A stretch of 64,000 nt of DNA, from positions 4,650,001 through 4,714,000 of the forward strand of contig NZ_CP109496.1 in NCBI RefSeq assembly GCF_036231355.1, in the 5' to 3' direction. Below, in pieces: positions 49,448-58,604 of this stretch. Under the pieces are notes generated by a model. It was given only the letters and a program-made list of their open reading frames with translations. It ran no database searches and had not been told where the DNA came from. A program made the translations under genes and the position numbers. Source of the DNA: Streptomyces sp. NBC_01431 (GTDB lineage Bacteria; Actinomycetota; Actinomycetes; Streptomycetales; Streptomycetaceae). How positions within the stretch are numbered: position 1 is the first letter of the stretch; every line of letters starts with the position of its first letter.

Positions 49448-52087
49448 ATGACTTCCAGCGCGCAGCCCCCGCAGGCAGAAGGACCCGGCCCCGCCCCGCA
49501 GTCCTTCGCCGCCCCGACCGCCAACTCGATGCGGCGCGCGCTGAAACGCGCCAGGGACGGCGTGGCGCTGGACGTCGCCGAGGCCGCCGTGCTGCTCCAG
49601 GCCCGCGGCGCCGACCTCGCCGACCTCACCGGGTCCGCCGCGCGGGTGCGCGACGCGGGCCTGGCGGCCGCGGGCCGGCCCGGGGTCATCACCTACTCCA
49701 AGAGCGTGTTCATCCCGCTCACCCGGCTGTGCCGGGACAAGTGCCACTACTGCACCTTCGTCACCGTGCCCGGCAAGCTGCGCCGGGCCGGGCACGGGAT
49801 GTTCATGTCCCCCGACGAGGTGCTCGACATCGCCCGCAAGGGCGCCGAACTCGGCTGCAAGGAAGCCCTGATCACGCTCGGCGACAAGCCCGAGGACCGC
49901 TGGCCCGAGGCCCGCGAGTGGCTGGACGCGCACGGCTACGACGACACCATCGCGTACGTGCGCGCCATGTCGATCCGCATCCTGGAGGAGACGGGACTGC
50001 TCCCGCACCTCAACCCGGGGGTCCTGTCCTGGACCGACTTCCAGCGCCTCAAGCCGGTCGCTCCCTCCATGGGCATGATGCTGGAGACGACCGCGACCCG
50101 CCTGTGGTCCGAGCCGGGCGGCCCGCACCACGGCTCCCCTGACAAGGAACCCGCCGTGCGGCTGCGGGTCCTTGAGGACGCGGGCCGCTCGTCGGTGCCG
50201 TTCACCAGCGGTCTGCTGATCGGCATCGGCGAGACGTACGAGGAGCGCGCCGACTCGCTGTTCGCGCTGCGCCGCATCGCGCGCTCGTACCACGGCATCC
50301 AGGAACTGATCATCCAGAACTTCCGCGCCAAGCCGGACACGGCGATGCGCGGCATGCCCGACGCCGAGCTCGACGACCTGGTGGCGACGGTCGCGGTGGC
50401 CCGGCACATCATGGGCCCCGCCGCCTGCCTCCAGGCGCCGCCGAACCTGGTCGCGGGGGAATACGCGCGGCTGATCGGCGCGGGGATCGACGACTGGGGC
50501 GGGGTCTCCCCGGTCACCATCGACCACGTGAACCCGGAGCGCCCGTGGCCCCGGATCGAGGAACTGGCGGACCGCTCGAAGGAGGCGGGCTTCTCGCTGC
50601 GTGAACGGCTGTGCATCTACCCGGAGTTCGTGCAGCGCGGCGAGCCGTGGCTGGACCCCCGGCTGCTGCCGCACCTGCGCGCCCTCGCGGACCCCGAGAC
50701 TGGCCTGGCGAACGAGGCGGCCGAGGTCCGGGGCCTGCCCTGGCAGGAGCCCGACGAGGGGTTCGAGGCGTCCGGCCGCACCGATCTGCACCACACCATC
50801 GACACCGAGGGCCGCACTTCGGACCGCCGCGAGGACTTCGACTCCGTGTACGGAGACTGGGGCGCGCTGCGCGAGGCCGCGGCCCCGGGCATGGTCCCCT
50901 CGCGCATCGACGCCGACGTGCGCCACGCGCTCGCGGTGGCCGCCGACGACCCGACGAAACTGACCGACGCGGAGGCGCTCGCGCTGCTGCACGCGGACGG
51001 CGAGGCCTTGGACGCGCTGTGCCACGTCGCCGACGACCTGCGCAAGTCGGTGGTGGGCGACGACGTGACGTACATCGTCACGCGGAACATCAACTTCACC
51101 AACGTCTGCTACACCGGCTGCCGCTTCTGCGCGTTCGCGCAGCGCCGCACGGACGCGGACGCGTACACGCTGTCCCTGTCGCAGGTCGCCGACCGGGCCG
51201 AACAGGCCTGGGAAGTAGGGGCGGTCGAGGTCTGCATGCAGGGCGGCATCCACCCCGACCTGCCGGGCACGGCGTACTTCGACATCGCGAAGGCGGTGAA
51301 GGAGCGGGTGCCCGGCATGCACGTGCACGCCTTCTCGCCGATGGAGGTCGTGAACGGCGCGACCCGCACCGGCCTGTCGATCCGGGAGTGGCTGACGGCG
51401 GCGAAGGAAGCGGGCCTGGACTCGATCCCGGGGACGGCGGCGGAGATCCTGGACGACGAGGTCCGCTGGATCCTGACCAAGGGCAAGCTGCCGACGGCCA
51501 CCTGGATCGAGGTCGTCAAGACCGCCCACGAACTGGGCATCCGCTCCTCGTCCACGATGATGTACGGACACGTCGACCAGCCCCGCCACTGGCTGGGCCA
51601 CTTCCGCACGCTGGCCGGCATCCAGCAGGCCGCGCTCTCCAACAACGTGGCCGGCTTCACGGAGTTCGTGACGCTGCCCTTCATCCACACCAACGCCCCT
51701 GTCTACCTGGCGGGCATCGCGCGCCCCGGCCCCACGGCCCGCGACAACAGGGCGGTGACGGCGATGGCCCGCCTCCTGCTGCACCCCCACATCCCCAACA
51801 TCCAGACCAGCTGGGTGAAGCTGGGTCAGGAGGGCGCGGCCGAGATGCTGCGCTCGGGCGCGAACGACCTGGGCGGCACCCTGATGGAGGAGACCATCTC
51901 CCGGATGGCGGGCTCCAGTTACGGCTCCTACCGTTCCATCAAGGACCTCGTGGCCATCGCGGACACGGCGGGCCGCCCGTCGCGCCCCCGCACTACGCTG
52001 TACGGGGCGGTGCCGGCGGAGCGGGTGGCCGCGGCCCACACCTCGGACGGCCACCTGCCGGAACTGCTGCCGGTGCTTGGGGACTGA
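49448..52087 (+). CDS. fbiC: FO synthase, bifunctional CofG/CofH (F420 biosynthesis)
   Basis: An 879-residue fusion that makes 7,8-didemethyl-8-hydroxy-5-deazariboflavin (FO), the chromophore of coenzyme F420, from tyrosine and a pyrimidine. There are two radical-SAM domains: CofG-like with cluster CRDKCHYC (Cys 95, 99, 102), and CofH-like with CYTGCRFC (Cys 554, 558, 561). IDHVNPERPWP and MYGHVDQPRHWLGH are family-typical. The ATG at 49448 lies 3 bases after a GGGGG run and starts the conserved sequence, so a short-leader start is likely. Its presence provides the F420 needed by the LLM and DDN proteins of the window. Confidence 0.96.
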   Translation: MTSSAQPPQAEGPGPAPQSFAAPTANSMRRALKRARDGVALDVAEAAVLLQARGADLADLTGSAARVRDAGLAAAGRPGVITYSKSVFIPLTRLCRDKCHYCTFVTVPGKLRRAGHGMFMSPDEVLDIARKGAELGCKEALITLGDKPEDRWPEAREWLDAHGYDDTIAYVRAMSIRILEETGLLPHLNPGVLSWTDFQRLKPVAPSMGMMLETTATRLWSEPGGPHHGSPDKEPAVRLRVLEDAGRSSVPFTSGLLIGIGETYEERADSLFALRRIARSYHGIQELIIQNFRAKPDTAMRGMPDAELDDLVATVAVARHIMGPAACLQAPPNLVAGEYARLIGAGIDDWGGVSPVTIDHVNPERPWPRIEELADRSKEAGFSLRERLCIYPEFVQRGEPWLDPRLLPHLRALADPETGLANEAAEVRGLPWQEPDEGFEASGRTDLHHTIDTEGRTSDRREDFDSVYGDWGALREAAAPGMVPSRIDADVRHALAVAADDPTKLTDAEALALLHADGEALDALCHVADDLRKSVVGDDVTYIVTRNINFTNVCYTGCRFCAFAQRRTDADAYTLSLSQVADRAEQAWEVGAVEVCMQGGIHPDLPGTAYFDIAKAVKERVPGMHVHAFSPMEVVNGATRTGLSIREWLTAAKEAGLDSIPGTAAEILDDEVRWILTKGKLPTATWIEVVKTAHELGIRSSSTMMYGHVDQPRHWLGHFRTLAGIQQAALSNNVAGFTEFVTLPFIHTNAPVYLAGIARPGPTARDNRAVTAMARLLLHPHIPNIQTSWVKLGQEGAAEMLRSGANDLGGTLMEETISRMAGSSYGSYRSIKDLVAIADTAGRPSRPRTTLYGAVPAERVAAAHTSDGHLPELLPVLGD

Positions 52088-52161
52088 GGCCGTCCGCCCA
52101 GGCCCCCTGGCGCCGCCCGATATGGTCGAAGGGGGCTGGGCCGAGGGGGAGGGGTTCGGGC

Positions 52162-54669
52162 GTGCAGGCTTCGATGCAGGAGCTCATCCGGCGGCGCAAG
52201 CGGGCCGGATTCGTGGGGCGGCGGGGTGAACTCGCCGCCTTCCAGCGGAACTTCGACGTTCCCGTGGACGACGAGCAGCACCGCTTCGTCTACTCCGTGC
52301 ACGGCAACGCCGGGGTCGGCAAGACCTTCCTGGTACGGGAGCTGGAGCAGGCGGCCCGGGAGCGCGGGGCGGTGACCGCGTACACCGACGAGGGCGTCAA
52401 CAGCGTGCCCGAGGCGCTGGGCGCCATCGGCGCGCACTTCGCGCGCCAGGGGCACCCGCTCAAGGCCCTCGACCGGATCCTGGCCACCTACCGCCAGCGT
52501 CGGTACGAGGCCGAGGCGGCCGGCGCCGGACCGGGCCCGGGTCCCTCGGCCGGGGCCGTCGTCGCCGCGCAGGCGGGCCTTGCCGGAATCGGGCTCGTAC
52601 CCGGGGTGGGGGCGCTCGCCGGAGCCGTCGATCCAGCCCAACTCGCCCAGGGCGCCGACCGGTTGAGGGCAGCGCTCAGTGCGCGGCTCGGACGCCAGGA
52701 GGACGTGCAGCTGGTCCTCGACCCGCTGCGCGTGCTCACCCCCGTGTTCGTGGAGGAGCTGGGGCGCGTCGCCGCCCAGGTGCCGTGGGTGGCCCTCTTC
52801 TTCGACACGTACGAACTCACCGGCGCCTTCCTCGACGGCTGGCTGCGCGACCTGGTCTCCACCGACCGCTACGGCGGCCTTCCCGCCAACACCGTCCTGA
52901 CGCTGTCGGGGCAGGGCCGGCACGACCCGTTGCGCTGGCCCGCCGCCGCGGACTTCGTTGCCGATCTGCCCCTGGAGCCCTTCACCGAGGACGAGGCGCG
53001 CCAACTCCTGGCCGCCAAAGGGGTGGTGGAGGAGGACGTCGTACGGGATGTCCTGCGGCTCTCCGGGCGGCTCCCGGTGCTGGTCAGCACGCTGGCGGGC
53101 AGCCGGCCCGCGACGCCGGGCGACATCGGCGACCCGAGCGCCACGGCGGTGGAGCGGTTCCTGAAGTGGGAGCCCGACCCGGTACGCAGGGCCGCCGCGC
53201 TCGAAGGGGCGCTGCCCAGGCGACTGGACGAGGACGTGTTCCGCGCGGCCGTCTCCGGCGACGCGGCCGGGCTGTTCGGCTGGCTGCGGTCGCTGCCGTT
53301 CGTCCGGGACCAGGGCGGCCGGATCAAGTACCACGAGGTCGTCCGCGCCCCCATGCAGCGCCTCCAGCGCACGTCCTCGCCGCAACGCTGGCGGGCCGGA
53401 CACCAGCGGCTCGCCGCCTGGTACGCGCGGGAGCGGGCCGCGGCCGAGGGCGCTTCCGGCGAGCGCTGGCGCGACGAGGCGTGGCGCGAGCCGCGTCTGG
53501 AGGAGCTCTACCACCGGCTGTGCGCCGACCCGGCGGGCACCTTCGGCGAGGTCCTGCGTGACGGCATCGCCGCCTGCCGCCAGGGCACGGTCACCGCCCG
53601 CCGCTGGGCGCGGGTGATCGCGGACGCGGGCGAGGACGCCAACCGTGAGCCGCTGCGCACATGGGGCACCGCGTGCCTGGCCGCGCTCGCGGCCGAACGC
53701 GGCCAGTGCGTCGACGTCCTCGGCATGATGCTGGCCCGCCCCGAACTCACCGACGACGACCGGGTCGCGGTGCACGTCGCCCGTGCCTGGGGCCACTTCA
53801 GGGCCGAGGCGTACGAGGAGGCGCTCGCGGACCACCGGCGGGCCCTCACCCTGCACCCGCGCAGCGCCGACGCGCACCACGGGCGGGCGGTGCTGCACCG
53901 GGCCCTCGGCGACCACGCGGCGGCGCTCGCCGACCTCGACCGGCTCGAAGAGCTGGAGCCGGGGCTGCCCCGCGCACCGCGCGAACGCGGCGAGACCCAC
54001 CGGCGTGCGGGCCGCTACGAGGAGGCCGTCGCCGAACTCGGCCGCGCCCTCGCGCTCGACCCGGCAGATGCCTTGACCCTGGGCAGCCGAGGCCAGGCAT
54101 TGGCCCAACTCGACCGTCCCACCGAGGCGTTGGAGGACTTCGACCGGGCGCTGGCCATCGACCCCGACTACGGGTGGGCACTGGTGCGCCGGGCCCATGT
54201 GCGGGCCCTGCGCGGCGACACGGAGGGCGCGCTCGCCGACCTCGACCGGGCCGAGCGGCTCTCGCCGTCGTGGGCGTGGGTGCTCGGCGAGCGCGGTCTC
54301 GTGTACCGGTTCGCGGGGCGTTTCGAGGAGGCCGTCGAGCAGTTCGGGCGGGCGCTGCGCCTCGATCCCGGGTACGCGTGGGCGCTGGGTAGCCGGGCGG
54401 TGGCCCTCGCGGAACTGGGGCGCGTCACCGAGGCGCTGGCCGACCTGGACCGGGCGGTCGAGATGGTGCCGGGGTACGTGTGGGCCTACCAGCAGCGGGC
54501 CCGGCTGCACCGGTCGCTCGGCCGCGAGGAGCATGCGCTGGCCGACCTCGCCCGCGCCGAGCGGGCGGGGCACGCCCAGGGCATCCCCTCCGGGCCGCCC
54601 CCCGCCGACGAGGGCGGCCCCCGCCACCCGACCGCCCCGCCGGAGCCGGGGCCCGGCCCGAGGGGCTGA
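52162..54669 (+). CDS. STAND-type ATPase with TPR repeats
   Basis: An 835-residue protein: a short basic leader RRRKRAGFVGRRGELAAFQR, a P-loop NTPase with Walker A GNAGVGKT (about 52-60) and Walker B VPWVALFFDTYE, a helical/winged region (about 290-430), and C-terminal tetratricopeptide repeats (about 545-800: ADHRRALTLHPRSADAHHGR, ELGRALALDPADALTLGSRG, DFDRALAIDPDYGWALVRRA). The layout is that of signal-transduction ATPases that oligomerise when the repeats sense a ligand, including some bacterial immune proteins. The effector is not fused. GTG 52162 has GGGGGAGGGG upstream. It is 197 bases upstream of the ADP-ribosylglycohydrolase-fold gene. Confidence 0.84.
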   Translation: MQASMQELIRRRKRAGFVGRRGELAAFQRNFDVPVDDEQHRFVYSVHGNAGVGKTFLVRELEQAARERGAVTAYTDEGVNSVPEALGAIGAHFARQGHPLKALDRILATYRQRRYEAEAAGAGPGPGPSAGAVVAAQAGLAGIGLVPGVGALAGAVDPAQLAQGADRLRAALSARLGRQEDVQLVLDPLRVLTPVFVEELGRVAAQVPWVALFFDTYELTGAFLDGWLRDLVSTDRYGGLPANTVLTLSGQGRHDPLRWPAAADFVADLPLEPFTEDEARQLLAAKGVVEEDVVRDVLRLSGRLPVLVSTLAGSRPATPGDIGDPSATAVERFLKWEPDPVRRAAALEGALPRRLDEDVFRAAVSGDAAGLFGWLRSLPFVRDQGGRIKYHEVVRAPMQRLQRTSSPQRWRAGHQRLAAWYARERAAAEGASGERWRDEAWREPRLEELYHRLCADPAGTFGEVLRDGIAACRQGTVTARRWARVIADAGEDANREPLRTWGTACLAALAAERGQCVDVLGMMLARPELTDDDRVAVHVARAWGHFRAEAYEEALADHRRALTLHPRSADAHHGRAVLHRALGDHAAALADLDRLEELEPGLPRAPRERGETHRRAGRYEEAVAELGRALALDPADALTLGSRGQALAQLDRPTEALEDFDRALAIDPDYGWALVRRAHVRALRGDTEGALADLDRAERLSPSWAWVLGERGLVYRFAGRFEEAVEQFGRALRLDPGYAWALGSRAVALAELGRVTEALADLDRAVEMVPGYVWAYQQRARLHRSLGREEHALADLARAERAGHAQGIPSGPPPADEGGPRHPTAPPEPGPGPRG

Positions 54670-54866
54670 GCGCTCGGGAAGGCTGCTCGTGCCCCCGAGT
54701 TCTCGGCTTCGCCCGAACAGCGGGACCTCAGCGCGGCGGAGCCGCACGATGTCACAGCCCCGCGCCCCCCTGGCAGGGCGCGAGTGCCGCGGACTCCAGC
54801 AGCTGAGCAACGCTGATCAATTTGCCCTCTTAAACGGGCGCATCCGTTCAGGTACCGTGCTGCCGC

Positions 54867-55991
54867 ATGAGCGCAGCAGCCGGAGCCGGAGGACCCGTTT
54901 GGGGTCGGGCCGAGCAACAGGACTTCCGTAGCCGGGTGCGGGGTTGTCTGCTCGGCGGGGCCATCGGGGACGCGCTCGGCGCGGGCGTCGCCCCGCTCGA
55001 CCTCGGTGAGATCCGCGAGCGGTACGGACCCCAGGGGCTGGGCGACCTGGTGCCCGCGTACGGCCGCGCGGGCGCCGTCACCGCCGCCACCCAGCTCACC
55101 CTGTTCACCGTCGACGGGCTCATACGCGCCCAGGTGCGCCGCGACACCGGCGCCTGGCACCCGCCCACCGATGTGCACCGCGCCCATCTGCGGTGGGCCG
55201 CGACCCAGCGCGAATGGGGCCCCGACGAGCGCCGCGAGGACAACGGCTGGCTGGCGCGCGAGGAGTGGCTCTACGCCCGCCGCGACCCCGCCAAGGCCGC
55301 CCTCGCCGGGCTCGGCGACGACACCATGGGCACTCTGGAGCAGCCCAAGAACCCGGGCGCCGACGACCCGGCGGCGCTGACCCGCTCGGCACCCTTCGGG
55401 CTGCTCGTCGGGTGGGAGCCGCAGCTCGTGCTCCAGCTCGCCGTGGAGTGCGCGACCCAGACCCACGGCGACCCGTCGGCCTATCTGTCGGCGGGCGCGC
55501 TCGCCGTCATCGTCCATGGACTGGCCCGGGGCGAGTCCATGGACGGCGCCGTCCAGCGGGCGCTTGCGCAGCTCGCCCTGCGCCCCGGGCACCAGCGGGT
55601 CAGCGAGGCGCTCAAGCACGCGCTCGGCGCCGTACGCCAGGGCATGCCCAGCCCGTCCCTGGTCGCCACGCTCGGCACCGGGCACACCGCCGCCGAGGCC
55701 CTCGCGATCGCCGTGTACTGCGCGCTGGTCGGTGAGGACATCCGGCACGGGCTGCTGCTCGCGGTGAACCACGACGGCCCCTCGCAGGCCACCGGCTCCG
55801 TCTGCGGGAGCCTGCTCGGCGCGATGCACGGCGAGACCGCGCTGCCGCCCGCCTGGCTTGCCCAGCTCGAAGGCCGCTCGACGCTGCTGGAACTCGCCGA
55901 CGACTTCGCGATGGAGATGACCCAGGGCCCCGCTCTGCACGGTCCCGCCGTCAACACGGCGAGCTGGCTGCTCCGCTATCCGAGGGGTTGA
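54867..55991 (+). CDS. ADP-ribosylglycohydrolase-fold protein lacking metal-ligand aspartates (pseudoenzyme)
   Basis: A 374-residue protein with the ARH fold: GCLLGGAIGDALGAGVAPLD at the start, later SAPFGLLVGWEP, GHTAAEALAIAVYCAL and GSVCGSLLGAMHGE. Active ARH enzymes bind two magnesium ions through T-D-D-T near residue 72 and G-D-S/T-D near 304. Here the first motif is T72-A73-A74-T75 and the second is N-H-D-G-P305-S-Q307-A, so all four aspartates are replaced while the surroundings remain conserved. It should be unable to hydrolyse ADP-ribose and may act as an ADP-ribose or protein binder. It is next to the STAND ATPase gene. Confidence 0.85.
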   Translation: MSAAAGAGGPVWGRAEQQDFRSRVRGCLLGGAIGDALGAGVAPLDLGEIRERYGPQGLGDLVPAYGRAGAVTAATQLTLFTVDGLIRAQVRRDTGAWHPPTDVHRAHLRWAATQREWGPDERREDNGWLAREEWLYARRDPAKAALAGLGDDTMGTLEQPKNPGADDPAALTRSAPFGLLVGWEPQLVLQLAVECATQTHGDPSAYLSAGALAVIVHGLARGESMDGAVQRALAQLALRPGHQRVSEALKHALGAVRQGMPSPSLVATLGTGHTAAEALAIAVYCALVGEDIRHGLLLAVNHDGPSQATGSVCGSLLGAMHGETALPPAWLAQLEGRSTLLELADDFAMEMTQGPALHGPAVNTASWLLRYPRG

Positions 55992-56072
55992 AACCACCTA
56001 TTCGGGCGGATCCCCGGCCCCAGGTCCGCGTATACCTCGCGCGCGCACGCGCGGTCCGCAAGGGTCGTCGCC

Positions 56073-56492
56073 ATGACCCCCCTCCCCGCGGTCCGCACCC
56101 GGGCCGCCCGCTGGTTCACCGCGCCGATGATCGCGCTCGCACTGCTCGGTACCGGCGCGGGCACCTCGGTCGCCGCCCCGGCCGACGACTCCGACCTCCC
56201 GCAGTACGTGCAGGGCGAGAACGAGCCCGCCTTCACCGACCCCTCGGCCGGCCAGAGCCAGGACGACCTGCCGCCATACGACGCCCAGCACGCGCAGCAG
56301 GCCGTTGACGACATGGTGATGGGCGAGAACGCCGACGCCGAGGGCCAGCACTACCCGCCCGGCGACGACGGCCAGAAGGACGGCTCCGCATGGCTGGGCC
56401 CGCACCGCGACGCCGCCTACCCGCCCGAGGGCGGCGACGGAGCGGACCAGCCCTCGCCGCACCCCCCGGGCGATCCGCAGATCGTCGGCTGA
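56073..56492 (+). CDS. Small exported acidic protein, hypothetical
   Basis: A 139-residue product with a Sec signal peptide (residues 1-35: RTRAARW, hydrophobic MIALALLGTGAGTSVAAPA with an A-A-P cleavage context). The mature part is disordered, acidic and Pro/Gly-rich (DDSDLPQYVQGENEPAF, then a second DDLPPYDAQHAQQAVDDMVM and a third, weaker echo). No family recognised. Convergent with the symporter gene and separated from it by a hairpin. Confidence 0.68.
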   Translation: MTPLPAVRTRAARWFTAPMIALALLGTGAGTSVAAPADDSDLPQYVQGENEPAFTDPSAGQSQDDLPPYDAQHAQQAVDDMVMGENADAEGQHYPPGDDGQKDGSAWLGPHRDAAYPPEGGDGADQPSPHPPGDPQIVG

Positions 56493-56533
56493 ACCCGCAC
56501 AGCGCGGCGGCCCGCGCCCGAAGGGCTTTTGTT

Positions 56534-56562
56534 CCGGTGGTCGTCGCACCAACGACCACTGG
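56534..56562. terminator. Bidirectional hairpin terminator
   Basis: CCGGTGGTCGT (56534-56544) pairs with ACGACCACTGG (56552-56562, one G-U pair) around a 7-base loop, between convergent genes ending at 56492 and 56608. Confidence 0.7.
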
Positions 56563-56607
56563 AAAGCACCGGGGGGCAGGCGGGCCGTCGCCCCCGTACT
56601 CGTCGGC

Positions 56608-58182
56608 TCAGTCCGTCGCCGCCACCTTCGCTTCCCCGGCCTCCGGCCGGCCCGGCACGGACGCCGCGGCCGGGGCCGAACTCCCACCGCCTTCATCGGA
56701 GTTGATGCTGGCGAGCAGCGCGTCCCGCTCCGGGGTGTCCTCCGGTTTGAGCAGGCCGATCACGACGTACAGGACGAGTGAGATCGCCAGCGGCACCGAC
56801 ACCTGCCACTGCAGGGCCACCCCGGTCTTCTGCGAGCCGTCCAGGTTGTAGTTGACGAAGAAGAACGCGAGCAGTCCCGCTGCCCAGCTGGTGAGCGCCG
56901 CCGTCGGACCGGACTTCCGGAACGTCTTGAGCATGCCCAGCATGAACGGGATGGCGATCGGACCCATGAGCCCGGCCACCCACTTGATCACGACGGTGAT
57001 GATGTCCTTGAAGGCGGGCGAGTTGACCTGCGTGGCGATCGTCATCGACAGACCGAGGAAGACCAGTGTCGACAGGCGCGCCGCGAGAAGCCCCGAGCGC
57101 GAGGTCCAGGCGCGGGCCGACTTCGAGAGCACCGGCGCGATGTCCCGGGTGAAGACCGCCGAGATGGCGTTCGCGTCCGAGGAGCACATGGCCATGGTGT
57201 GCGAGAAGAAGCCGACGACGACCAGGCCGAGCATGCCGTGCGGCAGCAGCGATTCGGTCATCAGCGCGTACGCGTCCGAACCGTCCGGCTTCTTCGCGTG
57301 GACCAGGAGGGGGGCGCACCACATGGGGAAGAACAGCACGGTCGGCCACACCGCCCACAGGATCGCCGAGAGCCGGGCCGAACGGGTCGCCGAGCGCGCC
57401 GAGTCGGTGGCCATGTAGCGCTGGGCCTGGTTCCACATGCCGCCGTTGTACTCGAAGGTCTTGATGAACAGGAACGCCAGCAGGAAGGTGACGGTGTACG
57501 GCCCGGCCGTGGCGTGGGCGTGCGCGCTGGGCAGCTTGTCCCAGACCGTCCACAGGGTGGCGAAGCCGTCCAGCTTGCCCATGACGGCGATCAGCATCGC
57601 GAGTCCGGCGAGCAACTGGATGATGAACTGGCCCAGTTCGGTCAGGGCGTCGGCCCACAGACCGCCGACCGTGCAGTAGATCGCGGTGATGCAGCCCGTG
57701 ATGAAGATGCCCTGGGTGATGGTGATGCCGGTGAAGACCGACAACAGGGTGGCGATCGCGGCCCACTTGGCGCCCACGTCGACGATCTTGAGCAGCAGTC
57801 CGGACCAGGCGAGGGCCTGCTGGGTGGAGACGTTGTAGCGGTTCTTGAGGTATTCGAGCGGCGAGGCGACGTGCAGCCGTGAGCGCAGCCGGTTGAGCCG
57901 GGGCGCGAAGAGCTTGGCGCCGACCCCGATGCCGACGGCGATCGGGAACGACCAGGTGACGAAGGAGGTGACGCCGTACTGGTAGGCGATGCCCGCGTAG
58001 CCGGTGAACATCACCGCGCTGTAGCCGGACATGTGGTGCGAGATGCCGGACAGCCACCACGGCATCCGGCCGCCGGCCGTGAAGAAGTCGGAGACGTTGT
58101 CGACCCGCTTGTGGGACCAGACGCCGATCGCGACCATCACGCCGAAGTAACCGATGAGCACGGCCCAGTCGAGACTGTTCAT
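56608..58182 (-). CDS. Sodium:solute symporter (SSS family)
   Basis: A 524-residue membrane protein with about 12-13 hydrophobic segments. Diagnostic segments are VSDFFTAGGRMPWWLSGISH, SGYSAVMFTGYAGIAYQYGV, GGLWADALTELGQFIIQLLA and FEYNGGMWNQAQRYMATDSA, followed by MCSSDANAISAVFTRDIAPV. It imports a solute with sodium; sugar, proline or a carboxylate are all possible. A Ser/Ala/Gly-rich cytoplasmic tail ends it. ATG 58182 has GGGAGGGGG upstream. The gap after it (58183-58604) has only a hairpin. Confidence 0.9.
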   Translation of the reverse strand: MNSLDWAVLIGYFGVMVAIGVWSHKRVDNVSDFFTAGGRMPWWLSGISHHMSGYSAVMFTGYAGIAYQYGVTSFVTWSFPIAVGIGVGAKLFAPRLNRLRSRLHVASPLEYLKNRYNVSTQQALAWSGLLLKIVDVGAKWAAIATLLSVFTGITITQGIFITGCITAIYCTVGGLWADALTELGQFIIQLLAGLAMLIAVMGKLDGFATLWTVWDKLPSAHAHATAGPYTVTFLLAFLFIKTFEYNGGMWNQAQRYMATDSARSATRSARLSAILWAVWPTVLFFPMWCAPLLVHAKKPDGSDAYALMTESLLPHGMLGLVVVGFFSHTMAMCSSDANAISAVFTRDIAPVLSKSARAWTSRSGLLAARLSTLVFLGLSMTIATQVNSPAFKDIITVVIKWVAGLMGPIAIPFMLGMLKTFRKSGPTAALTSWAAGLLAFFFVNYNLDGSQKTGVALQWQVSVPLAISLVLYVVIGLLKPEDTPERDALLASINSDEGGGSSAPAAASVPGRPEAGEAKVAATD

Positions 58183-58604
58183 GTGCCCCCTCCCAGGGGT
58201 CCGCCTTGTGAACGTCAATGAAGTCGGAAGCTCTTCGTCAGCACGTCCGGTTCAGTAACGCCCCGTGCGGGAGCGGGACTTGGGGGATTGAACCTCTTGC
58301 CGGAGAGGATGGTCAAGACATTCGAGGGTCATGGATATGAACGCAGGTCAGGAAGTCGAACGATTTTGCCTTCCCTTTGCTTCTGGGGGTGTTGTCGCGC
58401 ACGCGACCGGAGTCACACGATGAGCGGGCCCTTCGTCGCACTCCGCACAGAAACGAACGACCGCACGGGATGCGGGTCCCGTGCGGCCGGAAGGTCAGGT
58501 CCAACAGTGCTGTGTTTACCCGGGAGTTGGTGAGTCGCGGTGCCCGGCACGGGCGCCGGGACCTGTGACATGACCAGGTGGACGTCCGCCCCCGGCGGAC
58601 CGGC
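58183..58604. other. Gene-free gap of 422 bases
   Basis: It contains the hairpin at 58461-58486 and no convincing gene. Short frames at 58288-58568 have no ribosome site or recognisable protein. Confidence 0.55.
58461..58486 (-). terminator. Hairpin terminator for the SDR gene
   Basis: CCGCACGGG (58461-58469) pairs with CCCGTGCGG (58478-58486) around an 8-base loop, about 120 bases after the SDR stop. Confidence 0.65.

Noticed and set aside
49421..52054. An 877-residue minus-strand frame across fbiC
   Set aside because: fbiC on the plus strand has both radical-SAM clusters. The antisense frame is a GC artefact.
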